A stretch of 64,000 bases of DNA from Sphingorhabdus sp. EL138 (GCF_945890115.1 NZ_CAMDCK010000002.1:1-64000); one strand, 5' to 3'; shown: positions 43,739-52,564, counted from the first letter of the stretch. Program-made: numbers and translations. Notes: generated from the sequence alone by a model not told the origin.

Positions 43739-45223
43739 TCAATCATATCCCGCATCGGCATATTGGTCATCGGCAAGGTCGCTAAAGCGCGTGATCTTCG
43801 CTTCGAATTTCATCCGCACGCGTCCGGTCGAACCATGGCGTTGCTTGGAGATAATCAATTCCGCAATGCCGTGAATCCGCTCCATTTTTTCGTTCCAAGC
43901 CTCAAATGCCGGCGTGCCCTCATCGGGCTTTTTCATCAGTTCATAATAATCTTCGCGGTAGACGAACCATACCATATCGGCATCCTGCTCAATAGAGCCG
44001 GACTCGCGCAGATCGGACAGCATTGGCGTCTTGTCTTCGCGCTGTTCGACCGCACGACTAAGCTGCGACAGCGCAATAACAGGGATGCTCAATTCTTTCG
44101 CCAAGGTCTTCAGCCCCCGGCTGATTTCCGAAATTTCATTGACGCGGTTGTCGTTCGCGCGGCTTGAGCCTTGAAGGAGCTGCAAATAGTCAACAACGAT
44201 CAGGCCAATTCCGTGCCGCCGCTGCAACCGCCGCGCCCGGGTGCGCAATGCCGCAATGGTGAGCGCCGGCGTATCGTCAATGTAGAGCGGCAATTCCTGC
44301 AACTCGCGCGACGCGCGCGACAACTCACGGAAGTCGTCACGGGAAATTTTACCCATGCGCAGCAATTCAGAACTAATCCCCGATTGCTCCGCGAGGATAC
44401 GTGTCGCCAACTGGTCGGCGGACATTTCAAGGCTGAAAAAGGCGACTTTTGCACCAGACCCCTTGGACTCTTCGATGCCGTCTTCACGCTCGCGTATCCA
44501 GCGCCGTGCGGCATTAAACGCGATATTGGTGGCCAATGATGTCTTACCCATGCCGGGACGTCCGGCCAAAATCACAAGGTCGGAATTGTGTAAGCCGCCG
44601 CATTTGGTGTTGATGCTGTTAAGGCCAGTGGTGATACCCGAAAGGCTGCCACCTGAATTAAGCGCCTTCTCGACATTGCGAATGGCCTCAGTCGATGCGG
44701 TGAGGAAGCTCTTCATGGAGCCGGTTTCGCCTTCACCCTCGGCGACTTTATACAGCGCGCTTTCCGCAGCTTCAATCTGTCCCTTTGGATCGACGCTTTC
44801 ACTGGTGTCGAGCGCATTGTCGACCAGAGTCCGGCCCACCGTCACCAGTTCCCGCAGCAAGGCCAGATCGTAAATCTGCTGCGCAAAGTCGCGCGCGCCA
44901 ATCAAGCCTGCGCCATCGGCGGTGAGTTTGATAAGATAACTTGGCCCACCCAGTTCCCGCATCGATTCGTCCGCTTCAAAAAACGGCTTCAACGTAACCG
45001 GCGTGACCAGCATGTTGCGGTCAATCAGGCGCAAGATATGTTCATAAATCCGGCCGTGCAGGGGTTCAAAAAAATGATCCGGTTGCAGCTTGATCGAGAC
45101 ATCCTCAATCACGCGGTTATCAATGAGGATAGCGCCCAAAAAAGCGGCCTCCGCCTCAATATTGCGCGGTAAGCGTTGGGGTTCAGCTTCATTTGCTGCG
45201 GCAAGTCTGATGAGTTCGGCCAT
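43739..45223 (-). CDS. dnaB: Replicative DNA helicase DnaB
   Basis: The 494-residue product has the DnaB N-terminal domain (NIEAEAAFLGAILIDNRVIED, 21-41) and the RecA-like helicase core: Walker A AGRPGMGKTSLATNIAF (220-236), Walker B region LIVVDYLQLLQG, and the C-terminal motif SKQRHGSTGRVRMKF. It unwinds DNA at the replication fork as a hexamer. There is no intein. The gene is single, with an inverted repeat and a DnaA-box-like sequence just upstream (45240-45297). Confidence 0.96.
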   Translation of the reverse strand: MAELIRLAAANEAEPQRLPRNIEAEAAFLGAILIDNRVIEDVSIKLQPDHFFEPLHGRIYEHILRLIDRNMLVTPVTLKPFFEADESMRELGGPSYLIKLTADGAGLIGARDFAQQIYDLALLRELVTVGRTLVDNALDTSESVDPKGQIEAAESALYKVAEGEGETGSMKSFLTASTEAIRNVEKALNSGGSLSGITTGLNSINTKCGGLHNSDLVILAGRPGMGKTSLATNIAFNAARRWIREREDGIEESKGSGAKVAFFSLEMSADQLATRILAEQSGISSELLRMGKISRDDFRELSRASRELQELPLYIDDTPALTIAALRTRARRLQRRHGIGLIVVDYLQLLQGSSRANDNRVNEISEISRGLKTLAKELSIPVIALSQLSRAVEQREDKTPMLSDLRESGSIEQDADMVWFVYREDYYELMKKPDEGTPAFEAWNEKMERIHGIAELIISKQRHGSTGRVRMKFEAKITRFSDLADDQYADAGYD

Positions 45224-45239
45224 GGCTCCCTATCCTTTA

Positions 45240-45297
45240 CCATATCCCCCTGCGCAAGGGGGGCAAAAAAGAAGTGCGGGGATATGGCTGTGGACAA
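45240..45297. promoter_or_regulatory. Inverted repeat and DnaA-box-like site upstream of dnaB
   Basis: CCATATCCCC (45240-45249) and GGGGATATGG (45278-45287) form a perfect 10-base inverted repeat with 28 bases between the arms. Immediately after, TGTGGACAA (45289-45297) matches the complement of the DnaA box TTATCCACA at 8 of 9 positions. All lie within 75 bases of the dnaB start, in the divergent gap with the UPF0262 gene. Confidence 0.45.
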
Positions 45298-45370
45298 TGT
45301 TTTGCACAACGCATTTGCTTGTATCGCCTTAACCCCTTGCCCCAAAAATATCTGAAGCTAACACAGACCT

Positions 45371-45853
45371 ATGGCGGACCCGCGCATCATCAAAGTGGAA
45401 CTGGACGAAGCGACGATCCTGCGGCGTAATGCCGATATTGAACAGGAACGCCGCGTCGCCATTTTCGACCTGATTGAAGATAATTTCTTCAAGCCGCTGC
45501 GCGATATGGGCGACGGCTATGCAGGACCATATCATTTAAGCATCAGCGTGGCCGAAGGCCGCCTCATCCTCGATATCCGCCGGGAAGATGGGACGCCGCA
45601 CGAAACCTTGGTGCTTGGCCTTGGCCGGTTTCGGCGTCCATTGAAGGATTATTTCGCCATTTGCGACAGCTATTACCAAGCCATTCGCAAGGCCAGCGCG
45701 GCGGAAATTGAGACCATCGATATGGCACGACGCGGGGTACATAATGAAGCGGCGGAACTGTTGATGGAGCGGCTGGACGGCAAAGTAGAAGTGGATTTTG
45801 CCACCGCCCGCCGCCTGTTTACGCTGATCTGCGTGCTACATATTAAAGCGTAG
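45371..45853 (+). CDS. UPF0262 family protein
   Basis: The 160-residue product matches UPF0262, a family found almost only in alphaproteobacteria: IIKVELDEATILRRNADIEQE, FDLIEDNFF, GPYHLSISVAEGRLILDIR and MARRGVHNEAAELLMERL are its conserved blocks. It is soluble, without signal or membrane segments. Function unknown. It is divergent from dnaB; co-expression is possible only through the shared upstream region. Confidence 0.9.
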   Translation: MADPRIIKVELDEATILRRNADIEQERRVAIFDLIEDNFFKPLRDMGDGYAGPYHLSISVAEGRLILDIRREDGTPHETLVLGLGRFRRPLKDYFAICDSYYQAIRKASAAEIETIDMARRGVHNEAAELLMERLDGKVEVDFATARRLFTLICVLHIKA

Positions 45854-45939
45854 CGTCCAGCATGCCATAACACCCCTCGACTTCGCAAGGCGGGAGCGCC
45901 TAGTAATACAGTCGAATCAAAAGACGTAATCGGGGTTGC

Positions 45940-46626
45940 ATGCTAAAGCGAAATCGCAAATTGATCCGCTGGGGCGTGGTGCTGCTGGCTATAGCCTTTC
46001 TCGGCTATGGGCTGTGGAATTTTGTCACCGGCTGGACCCCATCGCGCAACAGCTATCCCGTGCAGGGCATCATCGCGAACGCAAGCAACGGCCAACCCAG
46101 ATGGTCGGAATTGGCCGCAACGGGCGTCGATTTCGCTTATATTACCGCCGTCGAAGGCGCGCGTGGCCGCGATCCGCAGTTTCAGGCCAATCTGGCGGCG
46201 GTGCAAGAGGCGGGTATTCGCTTTGGCGCGCTGCATCATTATGACCTGTGCCGTTCGGCGTCCGAACAGGCGACGATGTTTATCACCAGCGTGCCCCGCA
46301 ACGACCGGGCGCTGCCCCCTGCGGTACAAATGGATTTTGCCGAAGGCTGCAACAGCCGCCCGAACCGTGCGCTGATTTTGGCGGAATTGGCAACTTTCTT
46401 AAACCAGATTGAGGCGCATAGCGGCACCCCCGCAATCCTGTTACTCACGCCCGCATTCGAGCGGGAGTATCAAGTGGGTAAGTCGATTGATCGCAACATC
46501 TGGCTTGAGGGGAACGGCATCTCCCCCGATTATTCCGCAAGGCCTTGGGTCATGTGGACCGCCAACACGCAGCGCCGCGTCAGCGGCATTGACGGTGCAG
46601 TGCGCTGGGTCGTGGTGCGCAAATGA
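45940..46626 (+). CDS. GH25 lysozyme-like protein with substituted active-site acids
   Basis: The 228-residue product has an N-terminal membrane anchor (about 9-30) and a GH25-type barrel recognisable by TGVDFAYITAVEGARGRDPQF, IRFGALHHYDLCRSASEQA, GTPAILLLTPAFEREY and SGIDGAVRW near the end. Compared with active GH25 proteins, the first-strand Asp (GxDxS) is replaced in GIIANASNG, the D-x-E pair reads Q-x-D in AVQMDFAEG, and the late Asp (VDLN) reads VRWVV. It thus looks like a non-catalytic paralogue exposed in the periplasm that may bind peptidoglycan. It overlaps cdd by 4 bases. Confidence 0.7.
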   Translation: MLKRNRKLIRWGVVLLAIAFLGYGLWNFVTGWTPSRNSYPVQGIIANASNGQPRWSELAATGVDFAYITAVEGARGRDPQFQANLAAVQEAGIRFGALHHYDLCRSASEQATMFITSVPRNDRALPPAVQMDFAEGCNSRPNRALILAELATFLNQIEAHSGTPAILLLTPAFEREYQVGKSIDRNIWLEGNGISPDYSARPWVMWTANTQRRVSGIDGAVRWVVVRK

Positions 46627-47054
46627 GCGCGATGACAGCACGCTTGGTGCAAGCCGCCATCGACGCGGCCAAGACCGCTTATGCGCCTTATTCCAACTTT
46701 CATGTCGGCGCGGCCTTGTTGCTCGACAATGGAGAGATTGTGACCGGCAGCAACTTTGAAAATGCCAGCTATGGCATGACATTATGCGCCGAAACCGTCG
46801 CCATCGCTAAAGCCAATAGTGACGGCCAATTGCGCGCGATCCGCGAAATCGCTGTCGCGGGCGGCTTGGCCGGACATGTTGGCACGGGCGCAGACCCCAT
46901 CACGCCGTGCGGGCGTTGCCGTCAGATTATCAAGGAAGTGGCCGACCTCACCCAAAGCGACATTCCGGTGCATTGCGCTTATGCAACGGGCTATGCGACA
47001 TATCGTTTGTCGGAATTGCTGCCGCACGGCTTTGGTCCGGCCAGCTTGAAGTAA
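46623..47054 (+). CDS. cdd: Cytidine deaminase
   Basis: Homotetrameric-type cytidine deaminase of 143 residues. The zinc site is C55-A-E57 in MTLCAETVAI and P-C96-G-R-C99 in TPCGRCRQ, with E57 the proton shuttle. The substrate-contact NFENASYG is present. It deaminates cytidine/deoxycytidine in pyrimidine salvage. It overlaps the GH25-like gene by 4 bases, and dcd follows, so pyrimidine deamination genes cluster here. Confidence 0.93.
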   Translation: MSAMTARLVQAAIDAAKTAYAPYSNFHVGAALLLDNGEIVTGSNFENASYGMTLCAETVAIAKANSDGQLRAIREIAVAGGLAGHVGTGADPITPCGRCRQIIKEVADLTQSDIPVHCAYATGYATYRLSELLPHGFGPASLK

Positions 47055-47066
47055 TCCGCTTTTGGG

Positions 47067-47092
47067 GTGCGCAAGATACGCACAATTTTTTC
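47067..47092 (+). terminator. Rho-independent terminator after cdd
   Basis: GTGCG (47067-47071) pairs with CGCAC (47079-47083) around a 7-base loop, followed by AA and a run of six T. It lies 12 bases beyond the cdd stop and separates it from dcd. Confidence 0.6.
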
Positions 47093-47155
47093 GTGACCAC
47101 CTCTTGCACGCACATCGCAAATTGGCAAAAGCGGTTCGGTTAACAGGGAGTGATT

Positions 47156-47710
47156 ATGTCCATATTGTCCGACATCTGGATCCGCGAACAAGCGCAAGCA
47201 ACGGGCATGATTGAACCCTTTGTCGAGGCGCAGCGCCGGGATGGCTGCATCAGCTATGGCCTGTCCTCTTATGGTTATGACGCCCGCGTGGCCGATGAAT
47301 TCAAGATTTTCACCAATGTCGACAGCTCCGTCGTCGACCCCAAGGATTTTGACCCGCGAAGCTTTGTGGACCGCAAGACCGATGTCTGCATCATTCCGCC
47401 CAACAGCTTTGCCTTGGCCCGCACCGTCGAATATTTCCGCGTGCCGCGCGATGTGCTGGTCATCTGCCTTGGCAAAAGCACTTATGCCCGCTGCGGCATC
47501 ATCGTCAACGTCACGCCATTGGAACCCGGCTGGGAAGGCCATGTAACGCTGGAGTTCAGCAACACCACGCCCCTGCCCGCCAAAATCTACGCCAATGAAG
47601 GCGCGTGCCAGTTCCTGTTCCTAAAAGGCGAGCAGCCCTGCGAAACCAGCTACGCCGACCGCGCAGGCAAATATATGGGCCAGCGCGGGGTGACATTGCC
47701 GAAGCTGTGA
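47156..47710 (+). CDS. dcd: dCTP deaminase
   Basis: The ATG at 47156 with AGGGAG 5 bases upstream gives 184 residues. The Dcd pattern is clear: [40 protein letters not shown] with the catalytic Glu in HVTLEFSN, and [14 protein letters not shown] at the end. It converts dCTP to dUTP for thymidylate synthesis. The length is normal. It marks the left border of an AT-rich islet. Confidence 0.95.
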   Translation: MSILSDIWIREQAQATGMIEPFVEAQRRDGCISYGLSSYGYDARVADEFKIFTNVDSSVVDPKDFDPRSFVDRKTDVCIIPPNSFALARTVEYFRVPRDVLVICLGKSTYARCGIIVNVTPLEPGWEGHVTLEFSNTTPLPAKIYANEGACQFLFLKGEQPCETSYADRAGKYMGQRGVTLPKL

Positions 47711-47965
47711 AGGGGTTTACAGACTTGGATGGTTGGATGGTTGGAAATGGGTGGGAGCGGACTGTCCGGTTTTGAAGAGGAAAGATGCGAATCCCGCATT
47801 TCGCGCGTTTCGCATTTGATCGGCGGTCCAGCTGCACATGCTAGGCATTTGTTTAAGGGAAACGGTGGCAACCAAAACTGCGGGGGTCCGCTGCTTACCT
47901 ATCTTACGTTGTTGAGTTTCCAAGAAACTTGTGTAATTGTTTAGCATGGGTCAATGGAGGGCAGC

Positions 47966-48580
47966 ATGGCAGATGATTATCCGTACATGGTATCAAACAA
48001 CAAAATCAGTCCAATCATCGAGGCTATTCACAGCGCGGCAAAGCCTTCCACGTTTTCAAACGAATTTCTAAAAAAGTTGGGCTTCAACAGTTCAAACGAC
48101 CGCGCCGTAATTCCGCTTTTTAAGAGGCTAGGGTTTTTGACCGAGAGCGGTGTGCCCACTCAGCACTATGACGACTTGAAGGACAAAACAAAACGAGACA
48201 AAGCGCTCGCCCAGAGAATTCGAGAATTATACGCTGATATCTACGCAATCAATACCGACATTCACAAGAGTTCGGAAGACGAGATTAAAGGTGCGATCTC
48301 GCGTGTAACTGGGAAAGATGCAGTTACAGTTGTGCGATATTATAACACGTTTAAAACGCTCATAGCTTTAGCGAATTTCAATAATATTCTAGCCTCGACA
48401 GATGAGAATGAGAAGGAAGAGAAGCAAAAAAAACCCAAAATTGATGATCCTGTAAAGGATGACGATGGGAAACGGTTGAGCAGTTTCCACTATAATATTC
48501 AGATACACCTACCGCCAACGACCGACATATCAGTATATAACGCTATTTTCAAAAGCCTTAGAGATAATCTAATCATTTGA
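47966..48580 (+). CDS. DUF5343-like protein, partner of a HEPN protein
   Basis: GGAGG at 47956-47960 supports the ATG at 47966 (204 residues) over the one at 47954. The N-terminal half looks like a winged-helix domain: TFSNEFLKKLGFNSSNDRAV then IPLFKRLGFLTESGVPT and YDDLKDK. This fits DUF5343 as I recall it. A Lys/Asp-rich linker (about 145-175) is followed by a C-terminal IQIHLPPTTDISVYNAIFKSL, a pattern common in proteins of nucleic-acid-related mobile systems. The gene is distinctly more AT-rich than dcd upstream, suggesting horizontal acquisition. It ends 9 bases before the HEPN gene ATG. Confidence 0.7.
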   Translation: MADDYPYMVSNNKISPIIEAIHSAAKPSTFSNEFLKKLGFNSSNDRAVIPLFKRLGFLTESGVPTQHYDDLKDKTKRDKALAQRIRELYADIYAINTDIHKSSEDEIKGAISRVTGKDAVTVVRYYNTFKTLIALANFNNILASTDENEKEEKQKKPKIDDPVKDDDGKRLSSFHYNIQIHLPPTTDISVYNAIFKSLRDNLII

Positions 48581-48589
48581 TTGAAATAT

Positions 48590-49168
48590 ATGAATAATAT
48601 TGACACTTTAAAAAAGTTTGTTTTCGATGGGATCTTGCTTGGAGACACCTTCGAGCGCTTAGAAGCCGATGGGATAACCGTTAGGAATGGTCTGAGCGAG
48701 ATGCCTGTCGAACGCTTAATCAATTTTGATTTTAGTCCACGTATTATTCACCAGGCGAACAAAATGTCATCCATCTATGTCGTTTTCTTTTGTCTGGAAA
48801 ACTCCGTGCGGGAACTAATTACAGACAGGCTAGCAGAGCGTCATGGGATTGACTGGTGGGAAATTTGTGTTCCAAACAAAATAAGAGATTCGGTTGCAAA
48901 GCTCAAAGATACTGAGGAAAAGAATCGGTACCATAGTCAAAGATCAGTAGCCTCGATCGGCTACACGATGTTTGGTAATCTGGCCCAAATTATAGTTCAC
49001 CGGTGGGATGACTTTTCAGACTTGTTTCCCACTCAGGCTTGGGTGAACTCACGGTTTACCGATCTTGAGATGTCTCGAAACATAATAATGCACACCGGCG
49101 TTCTACCGGATAGCGAGATCGAGCGGATCGAGAGTATTTGTAGAGACTGGGTAAGGCAAGTTGGCTAA
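48590..49168 (+). CDS. Swt1-type HEPN-domain protein (possible RNase toxin)
   Basis: The 192-residue product (an in-frame TTG at 48581 could add 3 residues) is mostly helical. A C-terminal HEPN core has IYVVFFCLENSVRELI, then DWWEICVP and SRNIIMHTGV. The RNIIMH element (R163, H168) is the R-x4-H active-site motif of HEPN ribonucleases, and the conserved WW plus overall order fit Swt1-type HEPN proteins. Such proteins occur in toxin-antitoxin, abortive-infection and phage-defence loci. It is AT-rich like its partner upstream and lacks a good ribosome site of its own, so translational coupling is likely. No antitoxin is obvious unless the DUF5343-like protein serves. Confidence 0.72.
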   Translation: MNNIDTLKKFVFDGILLGDTFERLEADGITVRNGLSEMPVERLINFDFSPRIIHQANKMSSIYVVFFCLENSVRELITDRLAERHGIDWWEICVPNKIRDSVAKLKDTEEKNRYHSQRSVASIGYTMFGNLAQIIVHRWDDFSDLFPTQAWVNSRFTDLEMSRNIIMHTGVLPDSEIERIESICRDWVRQVG

Positions 49169-49324
49169 ATTCCATGTATAACGTCGAGAACCCAATGCTA
49201 TTGATGCTTCCGCCTACAAGCTAGCTGCTTGAGTGATGAAACGTCCAAAACTTATCACAAACAAACATATCCGGAAAACCAACAGCTTGACTATATTATC
49301 CATATAGGTTAATACAGCCAATCC

Positions 49325-49738
49325 ATGCAAACCATATCAGACTATGAACCCGAATTCACCCCCGTCGCGCTTGACCGTGTGCGGCATGATGGTTGGACGC
49401 CGGAGCGGCAGCGGTTGTTTTTGGTTGCGCTGGCGGCGCTGGGCACGGTTGATGCTGCGGCGCGGGCGGTGGGGATGTCGCGGATTTCGGCCTATAACCT
49501 CAAAAAACGTGCCGACGCGGGCAGCTTTGCGGAGGAATGGGACCGGGCATTGGGGTTCGGGCGGGGCATGATGTTTGATTATGCCATGGAACGCGCCATT
49601 TACGGCGTCACCTCGATTAAAATGCGGTTGGGCGGCGTGTTTGAAGTCCAAACTGGCCCTGATACAAAGCATATCATGAAAGTGTTGCGCTTGCCCCCGC
49701 CGCGCCGCAATGCCAAGGTGAAACCGCGCGCTGCCTAA
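49325..49738 (+). CDS. Helix-turn-helix protein of unknown function
   Basis: The 137-residue product has an HTH region at about 38-62 (GTVDAAARAVGMSRISAYNLKK), preceded by WTPERQRLFLVALAAL and followed by a short beta hairpin. This resembles small sphingomonad proteins annotated as HTH or terminase-small-subunit-like. A phage or regulatory origin is possible, but there are no phage genes nearby. It sits at the right end of the AT-rich islet and returns to the host base composition. A perfect inverted repeat overlaps its stop (49738-49779). Confidence 0.65.
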   Translation: MQTISDYEPEFTPVALDRVRHDGWTPERQRLFLVALAALGTVDAAARAVGMSRISAYNLKKRADAGSFAEEWDRALGFGRGMMFDYAMERAIYGVTSIKMRLGGVFEVQTGPDTKHIMKVLRLPPPRRNAKVKPRAA

Positions 49739-49779
49739 GTTTACAAAAAAGGCTGCTTATGCATATATGTTTGTAAACT
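49738..49779. repeat. Perfect 10-base inverted repeat at the HTH gene stop
   Basis: AGTTTACAAA (49738-49747) and TTTGTAAACT (49770-49779) pair exactly around 22 bases. The left arm includes the last base of the HTH gene stop. It lies just upstream of the reductase gene at 49814. It may be a regulator site or a weak terminator; the stem is AT-rich and lacks a following T-run. Confidence 0.5.
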
Positions 49780-49813
49780 TATCACGCCGTCACGCCCAAA
49801 GAGAGGATTATCC

Positions 49814-50977
49814 ATGCCAAATACCCCACGCGAATTCGATATCATTGTTTATGGCGCGACGGGCTATACAGGGCGTTTGGTGGCCCAATATCTCAAGGAC
49901 AAGAGCGGCCTGAAATGGGCGATGGCGGGGCGCAGCCTTTCCAAGCTGGAGGAAGTCCGCGACCTGATTGGTGCCGCCGCAGACACAGATTTGATTGTCG
50001 CCGATGCGTCTGACCCCGCTACGCTCGATGCGATGGTTAAGCGGACGAAGGTCGTTTTGACAACCGTTGGTCCCTATCAGCTTTATGGCAATGAACTTGT
50101 CGCCGCCTGCGTTGCCAATGGAACCGATTATACCGATTTATGCGGCGAGCCTGCTTGGATGCGCCAGAAAATCGACCAGCATGATGCCGCTGCCAAGGCA
50201 TCAGGCGCGCGGATCGTGTTTTCCGCTGGCTTTGATTCCATCCCCTTCGACTTGGGCGTGATGATGCTGCAAAAACATTGCGTGGCGACATTCGGCGCGC
50301 CTGCGCCTCGGGTAAAGGGCCGTGTTCGCGCCATGAAGGGTACGTTTTCGGGCGGCACCGCAGCCAGCCTGAAAGCGACGATGGCCGCCGCAAGTAAAGA
50401 CCCTGCGGTCATCGGCTATCTGACCAATCCATTCAGCCTATCCGCCGATTTTGCGGGCCCGCCGCAACCTGCGGGTAATAAGCCCGAATATGACGAAAGC
50501 TTGGGCAGCTGGGCGACCAATTTCGTCATGGCCCCGATCAACACCAAAAATGTCCACCGCACCAACCATTTGCTCGGCCATGCATATGGCGCTGATTTTA
50601 TCTATGATGAAATGATGCTGACGGGCCCGGGCGAACAGGGTGAGGCCATTGCCAAGCATGTCGCCTCCACCCCCATGATGGGCGGCGCGGATGACCCCAA
50701 ACCCGGCGAAGGCCCGACCAAGGAAGAACGCGAAACCGGCTTTTATGACGTTTTGTTCGTTGCTGAATATCCCGATGGCCGCACGGCGCGATTCAGCGTC
50801 AAGGGCGACCGTGACCCCGGCTATGGTTCGACCAGCAAGATGATTAGCGAAACCGCCATTGCGTTGTGCGAAGTTGACGGCGCTGGCGGCGTCACCACGC
50901 CGGGCGCGGCCTTAAGCGAGCATCTTGTGGACCGATTGCAGAAAAATGCCGGATTGATTTTCGCGGTTGAAGGCTGA
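49814..50977 (+). CDS. Saccharopine dehydrogenase-like / trans-acting enoyl reductase family protein
   Basis: The 387-residue product opens with a nucleotide-binding fold FDIIVYGATGYTGRLVAQYL, then MAGRSLSKLEEVRDLIG, TTVGPYQLYGNELVAACV, GTDYTDLCGEP and AGFDSIPFDLGVMML. This matches the saccharopine-dehydrogenase-like oxidoreductase family that includes mycobacterial trans-acting enoyl reductases. It likely reduces a lipid or polyketide intermediate with NAD(P)H; the true substrate is unknown. It is cytoplasmic or peripheral to the membrane. Confidence 0.85.
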   Translation: MPNTPREFDIIVYGATGYTGRLVAQYLKDKSGLKWAMAGRSLSKLEEVRDLIGAAADTDLIVADASDPATLDAMVKRTKVVLTTVGPYQLYGNELVAACVANGTDYTDLCGEPAWMRQKIDQHDAAAKASGARIVFSAGFDSIPFDLGVMMLQKHCVATFGAPAPRVKGRVRAMKGTFSGGTAASLKATMAAASKDPAVIGYLTNPFSLSADFAGPPQPAGNKPEYDESLGSWATNFVMAPINTKNVHRTNHLLGHAYGADFIYDEMMLTGPGEQGEAIAKHVASTPMMGGADDPKPGEGPTKEERETGFYDVLFVAEYPDGRTARFSVKGDRDPGYGSTSKMISETAIALCEVDGAGGVTTPGAALSEHLVDRLQKNAGLIFAVEG

Positions 50978-51019
50978 CCGCTTTCCTAAAGCGCCGGACG
51001 GAATAGGACAGGAACGATA

Positions 51020-52345
51020 ATGCAAAAATTATGCGCATATGCAGGCATCATCGCCATTAGTTTGGCATCCCCTATAAGCGCAATGGCCAGCCCCCCCAGC
51101 AATCCCAATCCACAACGCCTGAAGGCGGATGTTGAAAAACTCGTCAGCTTTGGCACGCGCCATACATTGTCATCGGCCACGGACCCGAAACGCGGTATCG
51201 GCGCGGCCCGTAAATGGGCGCATACCGAGTTCGAGAAAATCGCCAAGGCGTGCAATGGCTGCTTGCAGACCGAATTGCTCGAACGCAACATGTCCGGCCC
51301 GCGCATTCCCAATGGCGTTAACATTGTCGACGTGCTCGCGATCAAGCCCGGCAAAATGGGCTGGGGCCATGTCATCATAATCGCCGGACATATCGACAGC
51401 CGCGTGTCCGATGTGATGGATTTTACCAAGGATGCGCCGGGCGCCAATGACGATGGTTCGGGCAGCGCCTTGGTGATTGAGGCGGCGCGTATATTGTCGC
51501 AACAGCCGCAATATGAAGCGACCATTGTCTTTGCCTTGCTGTCGGGCGAAGAACAGGGCCTGATGGGTGGGCGGCTGCTCGCTGAAACTGCCAAGGAACG
51601 TGGCTGGAAAGTCAGCGCGATGTTGAACAATGATATTGTCGGCGGCACGCTGGGCACTGACGGGCGCAAGGTTGATAATGTCGTGCGGGTGTTTAGCGAA
51701 GGCATTCGGGCATCCGAAGATCTGGCTGGGCAAATGGCGCGGCGGAATAGCGGCGGTGAAGATGACGGCCCAAGCCGTTCGCTAATGCGTTATGCGGACA
51801 AGGTTGCGGCGCAGGCCTATCCGGACGTGAAGCTTGACGTCTTTGGCGTCCGCCGACCTGACCGTTTTGCACGCGGCGGGGACCATTTGCCCGCGCTCGA
51901 GCTTGGCTTTCCGGCCATCCGTTACACCGTCGGCGTTGAAAATTATCATCACCAGCATCAAGATCTGCGCACCGAAAACGGCATTGAATATGGCGACACC
52001 GTCGACAAGATGGACTTTGCCTATTTGGCAAAGGTGACCATGTTAAACATTCTGACCGCAACGGCCTTGGCCGATGCCCCGCCAGCGCCAGCCTCTGCAA
52101 CATTGGGCGGCGCGGTTACCTCCAACACCAATGTCAGTTGGGACGCTAGCCCCGGCGCGCAACGCTATCGCGTGTATCAACGCCGCGCCGATGCACAGGA
52201 TTGGGTCTTTGTCCGTGAACTGCAAGGGACCGAAACATTGCTGGAGGGCGTGATCGTGGATGATCATTTTGTTGGGGTCAGTGCATTAAGTGCGACAGGC
52301 GCGGAAAGCACGATCACTTTTGCAGGCCTGCCGCCCCGTCGTTAA
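51020..52345 (+). CDS. M28-family zinc metallopeptidase, exported, with C-terminal Fn3-like domain
   Basis: The 441-residue product has a signal peptide ending SPISAMA. The peptidase core (about 95-340) shows the M28 zinc ligands: H124-x-D126 in AGHIDSR, D144 in GANDDGSGSALVIEAA, E177/E178 in LSGEEQGLMG, the Asp in NDIVGG and a late His in YHHQHQD. The C-terminal ~90 residues (SNTNVSWDASPGAQRYRVY) look like a fibronectin type III fold. It should be a periplasmic or secreted aminopeptidase. The gap to the pirin gene (219 bases) shows no gene. Confidence 0.88.
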   Translation: MQKLCAYAGIIAISLASPISAMASPPSNPNPQRLKADVEKLVSFGTRHTLSSATDPKRGIGAARKWAHTEFEKIAKACNGCLQTELLERNMSGPRIPNGVNIVDVLAIKPGKMGWGHVIIIAGHIDSRVSDVMDFTKDAPGANDDGSGSALVIEAARILSQQPQYEATIVFALLSGEEQGLMGGRLLAETAKERGWKVSAMLNNDIVGGTLGTDGRKVDNVVRVFSEGIRASEDLAGQMARRNSGGEDDGPSRSLMRYADKVAAQAYPDVKLDVFGVRRPDRFARGGDHLPALELGFPAIRYTVGVENYHHQHQDLRTENGIEYGDTVDKMDFAYLAKVTMLNILTATALADAPPAPASATLGGAVTSNTNVSWDASPGAQRYRVYQRRADAQDWVFVRELQGTETLLEGVIVDDHFVGVSALSATGAESTITFAGLPPRR

Positions 52346-52564
52346 GCCACATATAGCAATCGTCCGTGGCGGCAGGCCAGCGAAGGTGATCGCAAGCTGT
52401 GCAGCATCACATCGCGCTGCTTATGCGCCCGCAAACTGCTATCGAGCGACGCAGCAATAGGCAAACCAATGGCAAAACCTTCTCCGATCAAATCCACTTT
52501 GGCATCGCGAGGCTGTGATCTATCTTAGGCACATCGAAAACATCCTGCTAAAGGCGTACATGAT

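Noticed and set aside
47711-47965. Possible tRNA-derived attachment site at the left border of the AT-rich islet
   Set aside because: GCGAATCCCGC resembles part of a T-arm, but no acceptor stem or full tRNA can be folded, no matching direct repeat is seen near 49169-49324, and there is no integrase.
50986-51705. Open frame of 239 codons on the minus strand
   Set aside because: Antisense to the M28 peptidase, whose zinc ligands are in place; the reverse product is Ser/Pro-rich without motifs.
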